DNA of 36,496 nucleotides from JADHLJ01 sp038118725 (GCA_038118725.1 JAYOIK010000055.1:1-36496), one strand, 5' to 3'. Positions 7,328 through 16,320 are shown, counted from the stretch's first letter. Numbers and translations are program-made. The notes: generated by a model not told the origin, from the sequence alone.

Positions 7328-8992
7328 CTAACGCTGTTCGGTTTCCCAGTTCGGATTGATCCAAACCGGCACCTCCAACGCGGGCAATGGATTCCGCCCA
7401 CGAACCTTGTCGGACAGTTTCTCGGCCATCATGATTGTCGGCGCGTTGAGGTTGCCGCTTACGATTGACGGCATGATCGAGGCGTCGATCACGCGCAACC
7501 CCTCTATCCCGTGCACCCGGCCCTCACTGTCCACCACCGCCATGGGATCTTCCCCTATCCTACAGGTGCAGGACGGATGGTAGGCGCTCTCGGCGCGCGC
7601 GCGAACGAAGGCGTCGATTGCCTCGTCCGATTTGACATCGATCCCCGGCGCCAGTTCATCACCGCGAAGATCATCAAAAGCCCGCTGCTGGACAATCTCC
7701 CGCGTGAGGCGAACCGCGGCCCGCATTTCGGCGCGATCGCCTTCCGTCATCATGTAGTTGAACAAGATTTCCGGCGCCTCGCGAGGGTCGGCCGACCTAA
7801 GGCGTACATGTCCCCGACTGGTCGGGCGCATCGGGCCGACATGAGCCTGAAAGCCATGTGTATCCTGGGGATTCGTGCCGTCATAGTTCATCGCGATCGG
7901 CAAAAAGTGATACTGGAGATCCGGATGCTCCACACCGGCGCGGGAGCGTATAAATCCACCCGCCTCGAAGTGACTAGTAGCGCCTAGACCGGTTCGCGCG
8001 ATAATCCATTCCATGCCGATCAGCATTTTGCGAAACGGGTTTTGCGCGCCGTACAGCGAGATCGGTTTGGTGCAGGCATACTGCACATAGATCTCAAGAT
8101 GATCCCGCAGATTGTCGCCGACGCCCGGCCTGTCCGCGACCACGTCGATTTCATGCGCGCGCAGATGATCCGCCGGGCCGATACCGGAAAGCATCAGCAA
8201 TTGCGGCGAGTTAATCGCCCCGCCGCACAAAATCACTTCCCGGGCCGCGCGTAATGTCTCGGTCGCGCCGCCCCGGATCAGTTCCACGCCCACTGCGCGT
8301 CCATCCTCGATCATGACCCTTGAAACCAAGGCCTTGGTGATGATCGAAAGATTATCCCTGGAACGCGCGGGATGAAGATAGGCTCGGGCGGCGCTGCATC
8401 TCCGTCCGCCGCCGACCGTCATGTCCATCCGGCCAACGCCTTCCTGTTGGGCGCCGTTCATATCCTCGGTCACCGGATAGCCGGCCTGACGCCCCGCCTC
8501 GACCCAGGCTTGAAACAGGGGGTTGCGCATTTTCCCGGCGGTTACCCGCAGGGGCCCGTCGTCGCCTCGATAGTCGTCACCCCCTATATCCAGACCCTCG
8601 GCTCTTTTGAAATAGGGTAGGCAATCAGCGTAAGACCAGCCACGCATACCCTCGCCTTGGGCCCAACGGTCATAGTCGCGCGCGTGGCCTCGAACATAGG
8701 CCATGCCGTTGACGGAGCTGGAACCGCCCAGGACCCGCCCCCTTGGGCAGTACATCCGCCGGCCGTCCATGCCCGGCTCCGGCTCCGAGTGGTAGGCCCA
8801 GTTCACCCGGTCCGTCGCCAGCGGATAGGCCAGAGCCGCGGGCATGTGAATGGTCCAATCCCACCAGTGATCCCGGCCGCCCGCCTCGATCACCAGGACC
8901 GACGTGTCGCGATCCTCGGTTAGCCGGTTCGCGAGCACGCAACCCGCCGATCCCGCGCCAATGATTATGTAATCCGGTTGCTTCGTGCTCAT
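7328..8992 (-). CDS. betA: GMC-family flavin oxidoreductase, choline dehydrogenase-like
   Basis: 554 residues, about the length of BetA. The N-terminus has the FAD-binding IIGAGSAGCVLANRL fold, then VLVIEAGG, the GMC signature PRGRVLGGSSSVNGMAYVRG, and GAINSPQLLMLSGIGP. The C-terminus has AYHPSCTCRIG with the active-site histidine and VSGNLNAPTIMMAEK. BetA oxidises choline to betaine aldehyde; close relatives oxidise other alcohols. No betB, betI or choline transporter is adjacent, so the symbol is tentative. The ATG at 8992 abuts an ATG on the opposite strand (sequence CATATG), and it has only a weak ribosome site. The gene ends convergently with the transglycosylase-like gene. Confidence 0.8.
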   Translation of the reverse strand: MSTKQPDYIIIGAGSAGCVLANRLTEDRDTSVLVIEAGGRDHWWDWTIHMPAALAYPLATDRVNWAYHSEPEPGMDGRRMYCPRGRVLGGSSSVNGMAYVRGHARDYDRWAQGEGMRGWSYADCLPYFKRAEGLDIGGDDYRGDDGPLRVTAGKMRNPLFQAWVEAGRQAGYPVTEDMNGAQQEGVGRMDMTVGGGRRCSAARAYLHPARSRDNLSIITKALVSRVMIEDGRAVGVELIRGGATETLRAAREVILCGGAINSPQLLMLSGIGPADHLRAHEIDVVADRPGVGDNLRDHLEIYVQYACTKPISLYGAQNPFRKMLIGMEWIIARTGLGATSHFEAGGFIRSRAGVEHPDLQYHFLPIAMNYDGTNPQDTHGFQAHVGPMRPTSRGHVRLRSADPREAPEILFNYMMTEGDRAEMRAAVRLTREIVQQRAFDDLRGDELAPGIDVKSDEAIDAFVRARAESAYHPSCTCRIGEDPMAVVDSEGRVHGIEGLRVIDASIMPSIVSGNLNAPTIMMAEKLSDKVRGRNPLPALEVPVWINPNWETEQR

Positions 8993-9070
8993 ATGTCGGT
9001 TCTAGCAGGCGGCGCCCACCGGCGCGAGAGCGTGGCGCGTCGGACATCCAGGCAACGAGACGGGTTAACA

Positions 9071-9802
9071 GTGGCAAGAGACCTAGGCCGAGAGAGGATA
9101 CAAGGTATCGTTTTCGACAAGGACGGCACCTTGATCGACTTCGAGAAAACCTGGACGCCCATTCTGTTTGGAAGCGCCGCCGCCCTGGCGGCGACCGTCG
9201 GGCGGGGCGAGATGGCGGTGGAGATGCTCAACGCGGTGGGCAGGGATCCCGTGTCCGGCAAGATCATCGCCGGCACGCAACTGGCCTCCGGGACAACCGA
9301 TGTCGTCGCCGCGCGGTGGCGCGAATTCCTGCCCGAGCTACCGGGCCAGAGCGAGGTGGTCGAATGGTTGGATGCCTATTGGACCAACCAGGCGCTCACC
9401 AACCTGCATCCCGTCAAGCCCCTCGCCCCGCTTATCGAGGGTCTTCGCGACGACGGATATGCCATTGGCCTGGCGACCAATGACGCCCAGCGCGCGGCAC
9501 GGCTGACGCTCGAAAGGCTCGGGGTCGCGGACCTGTTCGATCTTGTCCTCGGTTACGATAGTGGCCATGGCGCGAAGCCCGAACCGGGAATGATCCTGGA
9601 ATTTTGTCGCGCCCGGGAATTGGCGCCGGCCCAGGTTGCGATGATCGGGGACAGCCCCGCCGATCTGGATGCCGGGCGCGCCGCGGGGTGCGGACTGGTC
9701 GTGGCGGTTTTGACCGGCGCCTCCGATCAAGAACTATTGGCCCCGCTCGCGGATCACGTTCTCCAGGACATTTCCGAGCTACCGAAACTTCTGAAGCGTT
9801 AA
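9071..9802 (+). CDS. HAD-superfamily phosphatase (phosphoglycolate phosphatase-like)
   Basis: About 243 residues. HAD motif I FDKDGT (nucleophile D16, acid/base D18), motif II LATNDAQRA, motif III lysine in GAKPEPGM and motif IV MIGDSPADLDAG are all present, with a helical cap between residues about 30 and 95. This fits Gph-type small-molecule phosphatases (2-phosphoglycolate or similar); the substrate is not certain. I chose GTG 9071 because homology begins just after it; the frame is open further up (ATG 8993, TTG 8978), but those starts give an Arg-rich leader and abut or overlap betA. It is divergent from betA with about 78 bp between starts. Confidence 0.83.
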   Translation: MARDLGRERIQGIVFDKDGTLIDFEKTWTPILFGSAAALAATVGRGEMAVEMLNAVGRDPVSGKIIAGTQLASGTTDVVAARWREFLPELPGQSEVVEWLDAYWTNQALTNLHPVKPLAPLIEGLRDDGYAIGLATNDAQRAARLTLERLGVADLFDLVLGYDSGHGAKPEPGMILEFCRARELAPAQVAMIGDSPADLDAGRAAGCGLVVAVLTGASDQELLAPLADHVLQDISELPKLLKR

Positions 9803-9848
9803 ACCCGGACGACGCCCAAGAGACCGGGACGACGCAAAGGCGCGCGCG

Positions 9849-10223
9849 TCACGCGTCTTTCGCGGGCTCGTCATCCTTCGACTTTACCGGCTTTCCATCC
9901 TTGTCGACCCGACCGAGCTCGGTACGATAGATGGACTTGCCATACGGATTGTTCTTGATTTCGTCGACATGGCCGTGATCCCACGGGCGATAGACCTCGA
10001 AAATAATCTTCTCGCGAACCCATTCCTCGTCCACGGCCTGGGACTGGTAAACCATGAAATGCACGCCGAAAACCAACGACCATCCGGCCAACAGCCAGAA
10101 TGTCGCCCAGCCCTCGAGATAGAAGAAATCGACGACCATCATCACGGCGACGCCCAGCATGAACGCGTACTGGTGCCAGCGATAACTGGCCAGCAGTGTT
10201 TTGTTCAGGCCATCCAGGGTCAC
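9849..10223 (-). CDS. Small 2TM-domain membrane protein, last gene of the TRAP cluster
   Basis: About 124 residues from GTG 10223, which has a strong Shine-Dalgarno (AAGGGAG) 6-7 bases upstream. Two adjacent transmembrane helices (residues about 14-55, YAFMLGVAVMMVVDFFYL and ATFWLLAGWSLVFGVHFMVY) resemble the 2TM domain family, followed by a cytoplasmic charged tail (VYRPWDHGHVDEIKNNP, then a Lys/Asp-rich end). It starts 19 bp after the preceding four-helix protein gene and reads in the same direction as the TRAP permease genes. Function unknown; an accessory role to the transporter is inferred from position only. Confidence 0.7.
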   Translation of the reverse strand: MTLDGLNKTLLASYRWHQYAFMLGVAVMMVVDFFYLEGWATFWLLAGWSLVFGVHFMVYQSQAVDEEWVREKIIFEVYRPWDHGHVDEIKNNPYGKSIYRTELGRVDKDGKPVKSKDDEPAKDA

Positions 10224-10242
10224 GAGCGGCTCCCTTGGCGAC

Positions 10243-10722
10243 TCAAAAGAGACGGCGGCGGGTTTTGTTTTGGGGCGCGCGGTTGGGAAGCATCTTGTAG
10301 ACACGGCAAATCGTGATGACCCGCCACATATACCGCAACAGAACCAGGTCGATGACGATCAGCACCAACTGATCGACCAACACCATCTTGCCCGGAAACC
10401 CGAATATCAGCAGCGCCAGAATCACCACCACCGGCGCGCTGGCGACGTAAATCGCGGCGTACATATTCTTCACCGTGCCCACCAGAACGGCGCCCGCGAC
10501 GATGGTAAAGCAATAGATCGCGGCGTTGTTGGAAACCCCGTAAGGCGCCTGGCCGGTGATCGAGGTGAAGGTCGCCACGCCGAACAGGACGGAATACATG
10601 ATCGCGAAAAAGAACAATTCGCTATCCGCCTGACTGCGGCTCAGATTGGCGACACGCGTGAAATAGGGCGTGGTCTCCTCATCCCAGACATAGCGTTTAA
10701 GGAAGTTCTGCAGCTTGAACAT
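10243..10722 (-). CDS. Four-helix membrane protein of unknown function beside the TRAP permease
   Basis: 159 residues from ATG 10722 (GAAGG Shine-Dalgarno 9 bases upstream; longer in-frame starts would run into the dctQ terminator). Four predicted transmembrane helices lie at about residues 36-52, 64-85, 90-105 and 110-130, with a polar N-terminus (FLKRYVWDEETTPYFTRVANLSRSQADSE) and a basic C-terminus (TRRRLF). I do not recognise the family. It follows dctQ after a terminator-like hairpin and precedes the 2TM gene by 19 bp, so the two small membrane genes probably form a unit. Confidence 0.65.
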   Translation of the reverse strand: MFKLQNFLKRYVWDEETTPYFTRVANLSRSQADSELFFFAIMYSVLFGVATFTSITGQAPYGVSNNAAIYCFTIVAGAVLVGTVKNMYAAIYVASAPVVVILALLIFGFPGKMVLVDQLVLIVIDLVLLRYMWRVITICRVYKMLPNRAPQNKTRRRLF

Positions 10723-10768
10723 GCGCCCCGCCTTCAAACAGCCGACCGATCCGGTCGGACGATGGAAG

Positions 10769-10805
10769 CAAAAGGGGCGCTCGACGACTAAGATCGAACG
10801 CCCCT
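10769..10805 (-). terminator. Probable rho-independent terminator after dctQ
   Basis: On the minus strand a GC-rich stem (AGGGGCG with CGCCCCT, extended by TCG/CGA past a mismatch) is followed by TTTTGC. It sits about 50 bp past the dctQ stop and would separate the TRAP permease genes from the two small membrane genes. A second small inverted repeat (CCGACC/GGTCGG, 10742-10758) lies just beyond. The T-tract is short, so termination may be partial. Confidence 0.55.
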
Positions 10806-10851
10806 GTTGATTTTCGCCGGGGTCCGTCGTCAACCCCGCGTCGATTTTACC

Positions 10852-11637
10852 CTAGGTTTTGGCTTTTCCGTCGGAGCCCAGAATTTGCTGGGTTTGACGC
10901 GACAAATCCTCCTCGACCGAAACGCTGAGGTCGACGGCCATCCGTTCCTTGCCCTCGATGGACTCACCGGTGTTTTCCGGCCATTCGAGGGTCATGAGCT
11001 CGTACCGCATCTCCCGTGGCGCGGCGAGGGCGAGGAACGCCTGAAGCCAAACCGCGAAGCCCGCGATCGCCGCGACCAACAGGCCACTGGTCAGGATCGT
11101 CTTGATGATCCAGCGGTGCGGCAGGCCGACCTGGGAGGCCGAAATCTCGCTAATCTCCCAGGAATCGTATGCGAAGATCGCCGCGAAATACATTACCACC
11201 AGCGTGTAGGGGATCATGAAGAACGTCGCGCCGAGCAGCTCCAGCCAGGCCTTGCGGCGGAAAGCCAGATGCTCGCGCACCACGTCCACGCGGACCTGGG
11301 TGTTCCAGACACAGCCGAAACCCAACACCAGGGCGAAGAGCGCGGTGTGAAGGTGCCATTCGGTTTCCTGAAGCAGGGTCGACTCGAAAAGCGGACCAAG
11401 CCCGATTTCCTCGGCCGCGTATTTCAGATCGATCTGGAGCTTGCCGGTCTTGCGCAGACACACATCGTAGACGGTAACCAGGATCATCGGGACGAAGAGC
11501 AGGGATGCCCAACGCCCGACGAAATCCACGAATGCCTTCAGCTTGAGCGAAAGCGCGACCAGACCCTCGGCGGTACCCTGGCCGAGCAGACGGCCACCGG
11601 TGATATCACCGGGGCGGATGGTTTCCTCGGAAGCCAT
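10852..11637 (-). CDS. dctQ: TRAP transporter small permease subunit (DctQ)
   Basis: 261 residues. Four transmembrane helices (about 40-60, 95-112, 132-155, 180-203) and the conserved EWH motif in LLQETEWHLHTALFAL are typical of DctQ, the small integral membrane subunit that packs against DctM in TRAP transporters. It is longer than many DctQ proteins because of polar extensions at both ends; the C-terminal 55 residues are acidic and cytoplasmic. It starts 16 bp after the second dctM gene, so the two are co-transcribed. The transporter imports an organic acid with Na+ or H+ using the periplasmic DctP. Confidence 0.88.
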   Translation of the reverse strand: MASEETIRPGDITGGRLLGQGTAEGLVALSLKLKAFVDFVGRWASLLFVPMILVTVYDVCLRKTGKLQIDLKYAAEEIGLGPLFESTLLQETEWHLHTALFALVLGFGCVWNTQVRVDVVREHLAFRRKAWLELLGATFFMIPYTLVVMYFAAIFAYDSWEISEISASQVGLPHRWIIKTILTSGLLVAAIAGFAVWLQAFLALAAPREMRYELMTLEWPENTGESIEGKERMAVDLSVSVEEDLSRQTQQILGSDGKAKT

Positions 11638-11653
11638 GTTCTCTATTCCCCTT

Positions 11654-13183
11654 TTAACCGTGCACCAAGTGCATCAGAGAAAGCGCGACGTCCGGGAACG
11701 CCAACACCGTGACAACGCCCAGCGCCTGCAGGATCACGAAGGGAATGATACCCTTGTAGATCGACTGGATCTTAATTTCCTTCGGCGCGATTCCCTTCAT
11801 ATAGAACAGCGCGAAGCCGAATGGTGGCGTTAGGAAGGATGTTTGTAGATTCACCGCCAACAAGATGATGAACCAGAACTTGATGTCCTCCTGCGGCAAG
11901 TGATCACCGAAGTCCAAACCAGCGACCAACGGCGTGAACACCGGCAGAACGATCAGCGTGATCTCCAACCAATCCAGGAAGAAGCCCAGGAAGAACACGA
12001 TCGCCATGATCAGGATCAGCATGCCCCAGGCATCAAGGCCGGCCTTCTCGACGATCAGATGCTCGACCACGTCGTCACCGCCGAGCGAGCGGTAAACATA
12101 GGCAAAGCAGGTGGCGCTGATCACGATGAAGAAGATCATCGACACCGTCTTGGCCGAGGTGTGGCAGACATTGACGAGAACGCCCCGGTCCAACCGACCG
12201 TTGAAGATCGCCAACAAGGATGCGCCGAACGCGCCGACCGCGCCGGCCTCCGACGGGGTCGCCCAACCCAACAGGATCGAGCCCTTGATGAGCGTGATCA
12301 GGAACACCGGCGGCAGGAAGCTGCGCGCGATAAGCGGCCCCATCTCACTGCGCGGAACATTCAACAGATTGGCCGGTAGGGGCGGCGCCAGAGCTGGTTT
12401 CACCGCCGAGATGGTGGCCACGAAAATCAGGTAGAACGCGGCAAGCGTCAGTCCTGGAACCACCGCCGCCATGAACACGTTACCAACCGAAATGGCCATC
12501 AGGTCGGCCATGATGATCAGCATGATGCTCGGCGGGATCAGGATACCCAGGGTTCCAGACGCCGCGATAACACCACAGGAAAGCGCGTGGCTGTATCCCT
12601 GACGCATCATCGTCGGAAGCGCCAACGCGGTCATCATCGTCACCGAAGCGCCGATAATGCCGGTCATCGCGGCCAGGATCGTGCCCATCACCGTCACGGC
12701 CAGGGCCAGGGCCCCGGGCACCCGTTTTAGCAACACCTGGACGCAATAGAGCAGATCATTGGCGATACCGCTGCGCTCCATCATCACGCCCATGAAGACG
12801 AAGGCCGGAACCGCGACGAGAACCAGGTTCTCGGCCGCCTGACCCCAGATCCGCGGGATGAAGTTGAAGAACTCGATCAGCGAAAAGGATTCCAGGAAGT
12901 ATCCCAGGACGCCGAACAACATCGCCAAGCCACCGAGAATGAACGCCACCGGATAGCCCGAAAACAGCAGCAGGGCCAAGGTGATGAACATGACCATCGA
13001 GATATATTCCTGGGCGACCCATTGCAGGGCTTCGCCGCGGGAAATCTCTTCCTCGACCATCAGGAAGCCGGAGTAGTTGTAGGCTCCGTACGTGCCCAGC
13101 AAGACCACAAGGGCCAGCAAGCCGAACATTAATATAGCGACTTTGGCCTCGCCTGAGCGTCCGCCTACGCTTGAATCATCCAT
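11654..13183 (-). CDS. dctM: TRAP transporter large permease subunit (DctM), second copy
   Basis: 509 residues from ATG 13183 (GAGGGA Shine-Dalgarno; aligns exactly with the start of the first copy). A many-helix DctM permease: GYPVAFILGG, VAVPAFVFMGVMMERSG, GASVTMMTALALPTMM, GTLGILIPPSIMLIIMADL, GWATPSEAGAVGAFGA and NLQTSFLTPPFGFALFYMKG are family landmarks. It forms the ion-coupled transport core with DctQ. It is collinear with the first copy at 13489-15018: the first 60 residues differ strongly, the rest is almost identical at protein level though the DNA differs at many third positions. Only one dctQ and one dctP are present for the two dctM genes. Confidence 0.92.
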   Translation of the reverse strand: MDDSSVGGRSGEAKVAILMFGLLALVVLLGTYGAYNYSGFLMVEEEISRGEALQWVAQEYISMVMFITLALLLFSGYPVAFILGGLAMLFGVLGYFLESFSLIEFFNFIPRIWGQAAENLVLVAVPAFVFMGVMMERSGIANDLLYCVQVLLKRVPGALALAVTVMGTILAAMTGIIGASVTMMTALALPTMMRQGYSHALSCGVIAASGTLGILIPPSIMLIIMADLMAISVGNVFMAAVVPGLTLAAFYLIFVATISAVKPALAPPLPANLLNVPRSEMGPLIARSFLPPVFLITLIKGSILLGWATPSEAGAVGAFGASLLAIFNGRLDRGVLVNVCHTSAKTVSMIFFIVISATCFAYVYRSLGGDDVVEHLIVEKAGLDAWGMLILIMAIVFFLGFFLDWLEITLIVLPVFTPLVAGLDFGDHLPQEDIKFWFIILLAVNLQTSFLTPPFGFALFYMKGIAPKEIKIQSIYKGIIPFVILQALGVVTVLAFPDVALSLMHLVHG

Positions 13184-13488
13184 TGAACGTCCCTCGTCCC
13201 CAAGCACTTGTCACAAAACGCGCCAGCCGCGACCAAACTCCTACCGTTGGTCCACCAACACCTCTGTTCTTGCCGAAACGCTTTGACGCGCTTCTTTATC
13301 TTCAAAGCCTTCCAGAAAAGACTGGGGCAGCTTCGTGGAGTTTAAACTACGCGAGTCTCGCGACCGATACAATCCCATCCTCCGGCCAACTCGCCTTGAT
13401 TTGATCAGCCGCCCCTTGAATTTGGCGCATCCCGGACCACGCGGGTCGTTAATCCTCCAAGCGATTTCCGCTCACGCGACACCCGGTC
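13184..13488. other. 305-bp gap between the two dctM genes with small palindromes
   Basis: No coding sequence is supported here. It contains a perfect 13-base palindrome CGCGAGTCTCGCG at 13350-13362, the 8-base palindrome GTTTAAAC just before it, and an inverted repeat GCTTTGA/TCAAAGC at 13280-13308. Any of these could be an operator or RNA stem giving the second dctM its own control, but no clear promoter is seen. Confidence 0.4.
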
Positions 13489-15018
13489 CTAGTCATAGGC
13501 GGTGTGCATCAGCCAAAGCGCGACGTCGGGGAAAGCCATTACCGTCACGACGCCAAGCGCCTGAAGGATCACGAAGGGAACGATCCCCTTGTAAATCGAC
13601 TGAATCTTGATCTCCTTGGGCGCGATTCCCTTCATGTAAAACAAAGCGAATCCGAAGGGTGGCGTCAGGAAGGACGTCTGGAGGTTCACGGCCAGCAGGA
13701 TGATGAACCAGAATTTGATATCCGCCGCCGGCACATGGGCGCCGAAATCCATCTGGATGATCAGTGGCGTGAAGACCGGCAGCACGATCAGGGTGATCTC
13801 AAGGAAATCCAGGAAGAAACCAAGGAAGAACACGATCACCATGACAAGGATCAGCATGCCCCACGGCCCGAGGCCGGCTTTCTCGATGATCAGATGCTCG
13901 ATCACGTCGTCACCGCCGAGGGAGCGGTAGACATAGGCGAAGCAGGTCGCGCTGATCACGATAAAGAAAATCATCGAGACCGTGCGGGCCGAGGAATGGC
14001 AAACCGAAACCAAGGTGCTTCTGGAAAGTCGTCCATTCGCCGCGGCCAGCAGCGTCGCGCCGAAGGCCCCGACCGCGCCCGCCTCCGAGGGGGTCGCCCA
14101 CCCAAACAGGATCGACCCCTTGATCAAGGTTATCAAGAAGACCGGCGGCAGGAAGCTCCGCGCCACCAGCGGCCCCATCTCACCCCGAGGAATGTTGAGA
14201 AGGTTCTTCGGCAACGGCGGGGCCAGGCTTGGTTTGATGGACGCCAATGTGGCCACGAAAATCAGATAAAACCCGGCCAGTGTCAGGCCCGGCACAACGG
14301 CGGCCATGAACACGTTGCCGACCGAGATCGCCATCAAATCGGCCATGATAATCAACATGATACTGGGCGGAATCAGGATGCCCAGAGTGCCGGAGGCGGC
14401 GATCACGCCGGTGGCGAGCGCGTGGCTGTAGCCCTGTCGCATCATCGTCGGCAGCGCCAGCGCGGTCATCATGGTCACGGAAGCGCCGATAATGCCGGTC
14501 ATCGCCGCCAAAATGGTGCCCATGACCGTGACCGCGAGCGCCAAGGCACCCGGCACCCGGCGCAACAGAACCTGCACGCAGTACAGCAGGTCATTGGCGA
14601 TACCGCTGCGCTCCAACATCACGCCCATGAAGACAAAAGCCGGCACCGCGACAAGAACCAGATTTTCGGCCGCCATGCCCCAGATGCGGGGGACGAAATT
14701 GAAAAACTCGATGAGCGCGAAGCTGTCCAGCGAATAGCCGATCAGGCCGTACAGCATCGACAGGCCGCCGAGAATAAACGCGACCGGATAACCGGAGAAC
14801 AGCAGGATCGCCAGGGTCAGGAACATGGCGATCGAGATATATTCCTGAACCACCAGGAATATGGCCGTCCCGCGCCCCACCTCGTCTTGAGCCATGACGT
14901 TTCCGGATTCGATCATGACCGAGATGAATCCGATCGACAGGATCACGCCAAGGAAAAACAGCATCAAAACCGCGACCTTGCCCTCCGAGGAGGGGGCACG
15001 CACGCTTGCATCATCCAT
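13489..15018 (-). CDS. dctM: TRAP transporter large permease subunit (DctM), first copy
   Basis: 509 residues with the same helix pattern and motifs as the second copy (PSEAGAVGAFGAT, TPPFGFALFYMKG, ILIPPSIMLIIMADLMAIS). AAGGTAG serves as ribosome site before the ATG. It follows dctP after a 228-bp gap holding a strong terminator-like hairpin. The divergent N-terminal 60 residues (first membrane helix and following loop) relative to the second copy suggest that the copies have distinct partners or placement, while the transport core is under strong protein-level conservation. Whether both are used at once is unknown. Confidence 0.92.
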   Translation of the reverse strand: MDDASVRAPSSEGKVAVLMLFFLGVILSIGFISVMIESGNVMAQDEVGRGTAIFLVVQEYISIAMFLTLAILLFSGYPVAFILGGLSMLYGLIGYSLDSFALIEFFNFVPRIWGMAAENLVLVAVPAFVFMGVMLERSGIANDLLYCVQVLLRRVPGALALAVTVMGTILAAMTGIIGASVTMMTALALPTMMRQGYSHALATGVIAASGTLGILIPPSIMLIIMADLMAISVGNVFMAAVVPGLTLAGFYLIFVATLASIKPSLAPPLPKNLLNIPRGEMGPLVARSFLPPVFLITLIKGSILFGWATPSEAGAVGAFGATLLAAANGRLSRSTLVSVCHSSARTVSMIFFIVISATCFAYVYRSLGGDDVIEHLIIEKAGLGPWGMLILVMVIVFFLGFFLDFLEITLIVLPVFTPLIIQMDFGAHVPAADIKFWFIILLAVNLQTSFLTPPFGFALFYMKGIAPKEIKIQSIYKGIVPFVILQALGVVTVMAFPDVALWLMHTAYD

Positions 15019-15154
15019 TTTCGGCTACCTTGCAAAGCCACGTCGAGATTGCAGCACCGTCTATATCGCAACCCGTCAAACCGTGATAGTCATTCTCGTC
15101 GCGTGATCACACGTGCGATGCTCCGAAATCCCCCCATTCTCGAAAGCACCGGGC

Positions 15155-15188
15155 GCAAAAAAGAACCGGGGGCTCTTTCGAGCCCCCG
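15155..15188 (-). terminator. Rho-independent terminator or attenuator after dctP
   Basis: On the minus strand a perfect 9-bp stem (CGGGGGCTC/GAGCCCCCG, 4-base loop, 15167-15188) is followed by GGTTCTTTTTTGC, a good T-tract. It lies about 60 bp after the dctP stop and before the permease genes. It would favour high expression of the periplasmic receptor with lower read-through to the permeases, as in many binding-protein operons. Confidence 0.75.
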
Positions 15189-15209
15189 ATCCCCTGGTTC
15201 CGTCAACCC

Positions 15210-15228
15210 CACCGGGCAAAACCCGGTG
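15210..15228 (-). other. Second hairpin between dctP stop and terminator
   Basis: CACCGGG/CCCGGTG, a 7-bp stem with a 5-base loop, lies 18 bp after the dctP stop and just ahead of the terminator. It lacks a T-tract; it could protect the 3' end of dctP mRNA. Confidence 0.5.
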
Positions 15229-15246
15229 ACGTTGTTGGCGTTCCTA

Positions 15247-16320
15247 TCAGTCGAGATAGGTCGGCTTAAGAGCCTGGGCTTCACCCCAGATCTTGTAGCC
15301 CTTGCGGAACGCGTAGTAGCTCTCGGCGAACTCCTTGAAGGTGGCGTCCTTCGCGGATTCCTCGGCCACGACCTCGTTCCAGGCCTTCTCGAAGACGGCC
15401 AACTGATCGTCGGTCCAACGACGGTTGGTCACGCCATACTCGTCCTTCATCTTCTGCATGGCGCCGAAGTTCTGGGCTTCCGTCTCGGCATACTCGGTGA
15501 GCATGTTCGCCTTGCAGCCGACTTCGATGATGCGCTTGTTGGTGTCGCTCAGCTTGTCATGCTTTTCCTTGTTGGAAAGGAACTCGCCGATCGAGACCTG
15601 CTGATGCCAGCCAGGATAGTAGTTGTTCTTGGCGATCTGATAGAAGCCGAGCGAGATGTCCATGTTGGGCATGGAAAACTCGGTCGCGTCGATCACGCCG
15701 CGCTCCAGGGCCGGGTAAATATCGGCACCGGCGAGCAACTGGGTGGAGACACCGATCTTGGTCATGACCTTGGCGCCAAGACCGAAGAAACGCATCTTCA
15801 GGCCCTTGAGGTCTTCCAAGCTGGCAACCGGCTCCTTAAACCAGCCCGAGGTCTCCGGGCCGATCGCGCCGCAAGGCGTGGAAACAAGGTTATGCTTGGC
15901 ATAGATCTTGGAGGCGATTTCCTGCCCGCCACCATGCCACTGCCAGCCGAGGAACTCGCCCAGACCCGGGCCGAACGGCACGGCGGTCATGAAGGCCAGA
16001 CCCGGATATTTACCGGTGTGGTAACCCGGCGTGGTGTAGCAGGACTCGACCGAGCCCTTGGAAACGGCGTCAAAGCACTCGAGCGGCGGAATCAACGCGC
16101 CCGGCTCGAAGAACTTCACCTGGAACTTGCCATCGGACATCGTGGTGATATCTTCAGCGATCCGCTGACCGGCCGGGCCCAAGTGGGCGAGCGTGCTGGC
16201 GAAGGCCGCCTGCATCTTCCACTTAACCCGTCCCTGCGCCTCGGCGTCCGACACCGAGCCAAGCGCCAGGGCGCCGGCAACGGCGGCGAGGGCCGCGGTC
16301 TTCAAAAGAGTTTTACCCAT
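15247..16320 (-). CDS. dctP: TRAP transporter periplasmic solute-binding protein (DctP)
   Basis: 357 residues. A signal peptide (KTLLKTAALAAVAGALALGSVSDAEA) precedes the mature receptor. Landmarks: KFFEPGALIPPLECFDAVSKGSVE, the hinge segment LEDLKGLKMRFFGLGAKVMTKIG, and GVIDATEFSMPNMDISLGFYQIAKNNYYPGWHQQ. The YYPGWH block is like the 2-oxoacid-binding TakP and mannitol/chloroaromatic-type DctP group, so a small organic (keto or hydroxy) acid is the likely ligand; this is family-level inference. The ribosome site is strong (GGAGGATTAAAGGA). A 25-base palindrome sits in its leader. The upstream CoA-transferase and acyl-CoA dehydrogenase on the same strand suggest the imported acid is CoA-activated. 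Confidence 0.92.
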   Translation of the reverse strand: MGKTLLKTAALAAVAGALALGSVSDAEAQGRVKWKMQAAFASTLAHLGPAGQRIAEDITTMSDGKFQVKFFEPGALIPPLECFDAVSKGSVESCYTTPGYHTGKYPGLAFMTAVPFGPGLGEFLGWQWHGGGQEIASKIYAKHNLVSTPCGAIGPETSGWFKEPVASLEDLKGLKMRFFGLGAKVMTKIGVSTQLLAGADIYPALERGVIDATEFSMPNMDISLGFYQIAKNNYYPGWHQQVSIGEFLSNKEKHDKLSDTNKRIIEVGCKANMLTEYAETEAQNFGAMQKMKDEYGVTNRRWTDDQLAVFEKAWNEVVAEESAKDATFKEFAESYYAFRKGYKIWGEAQALKPTYLD

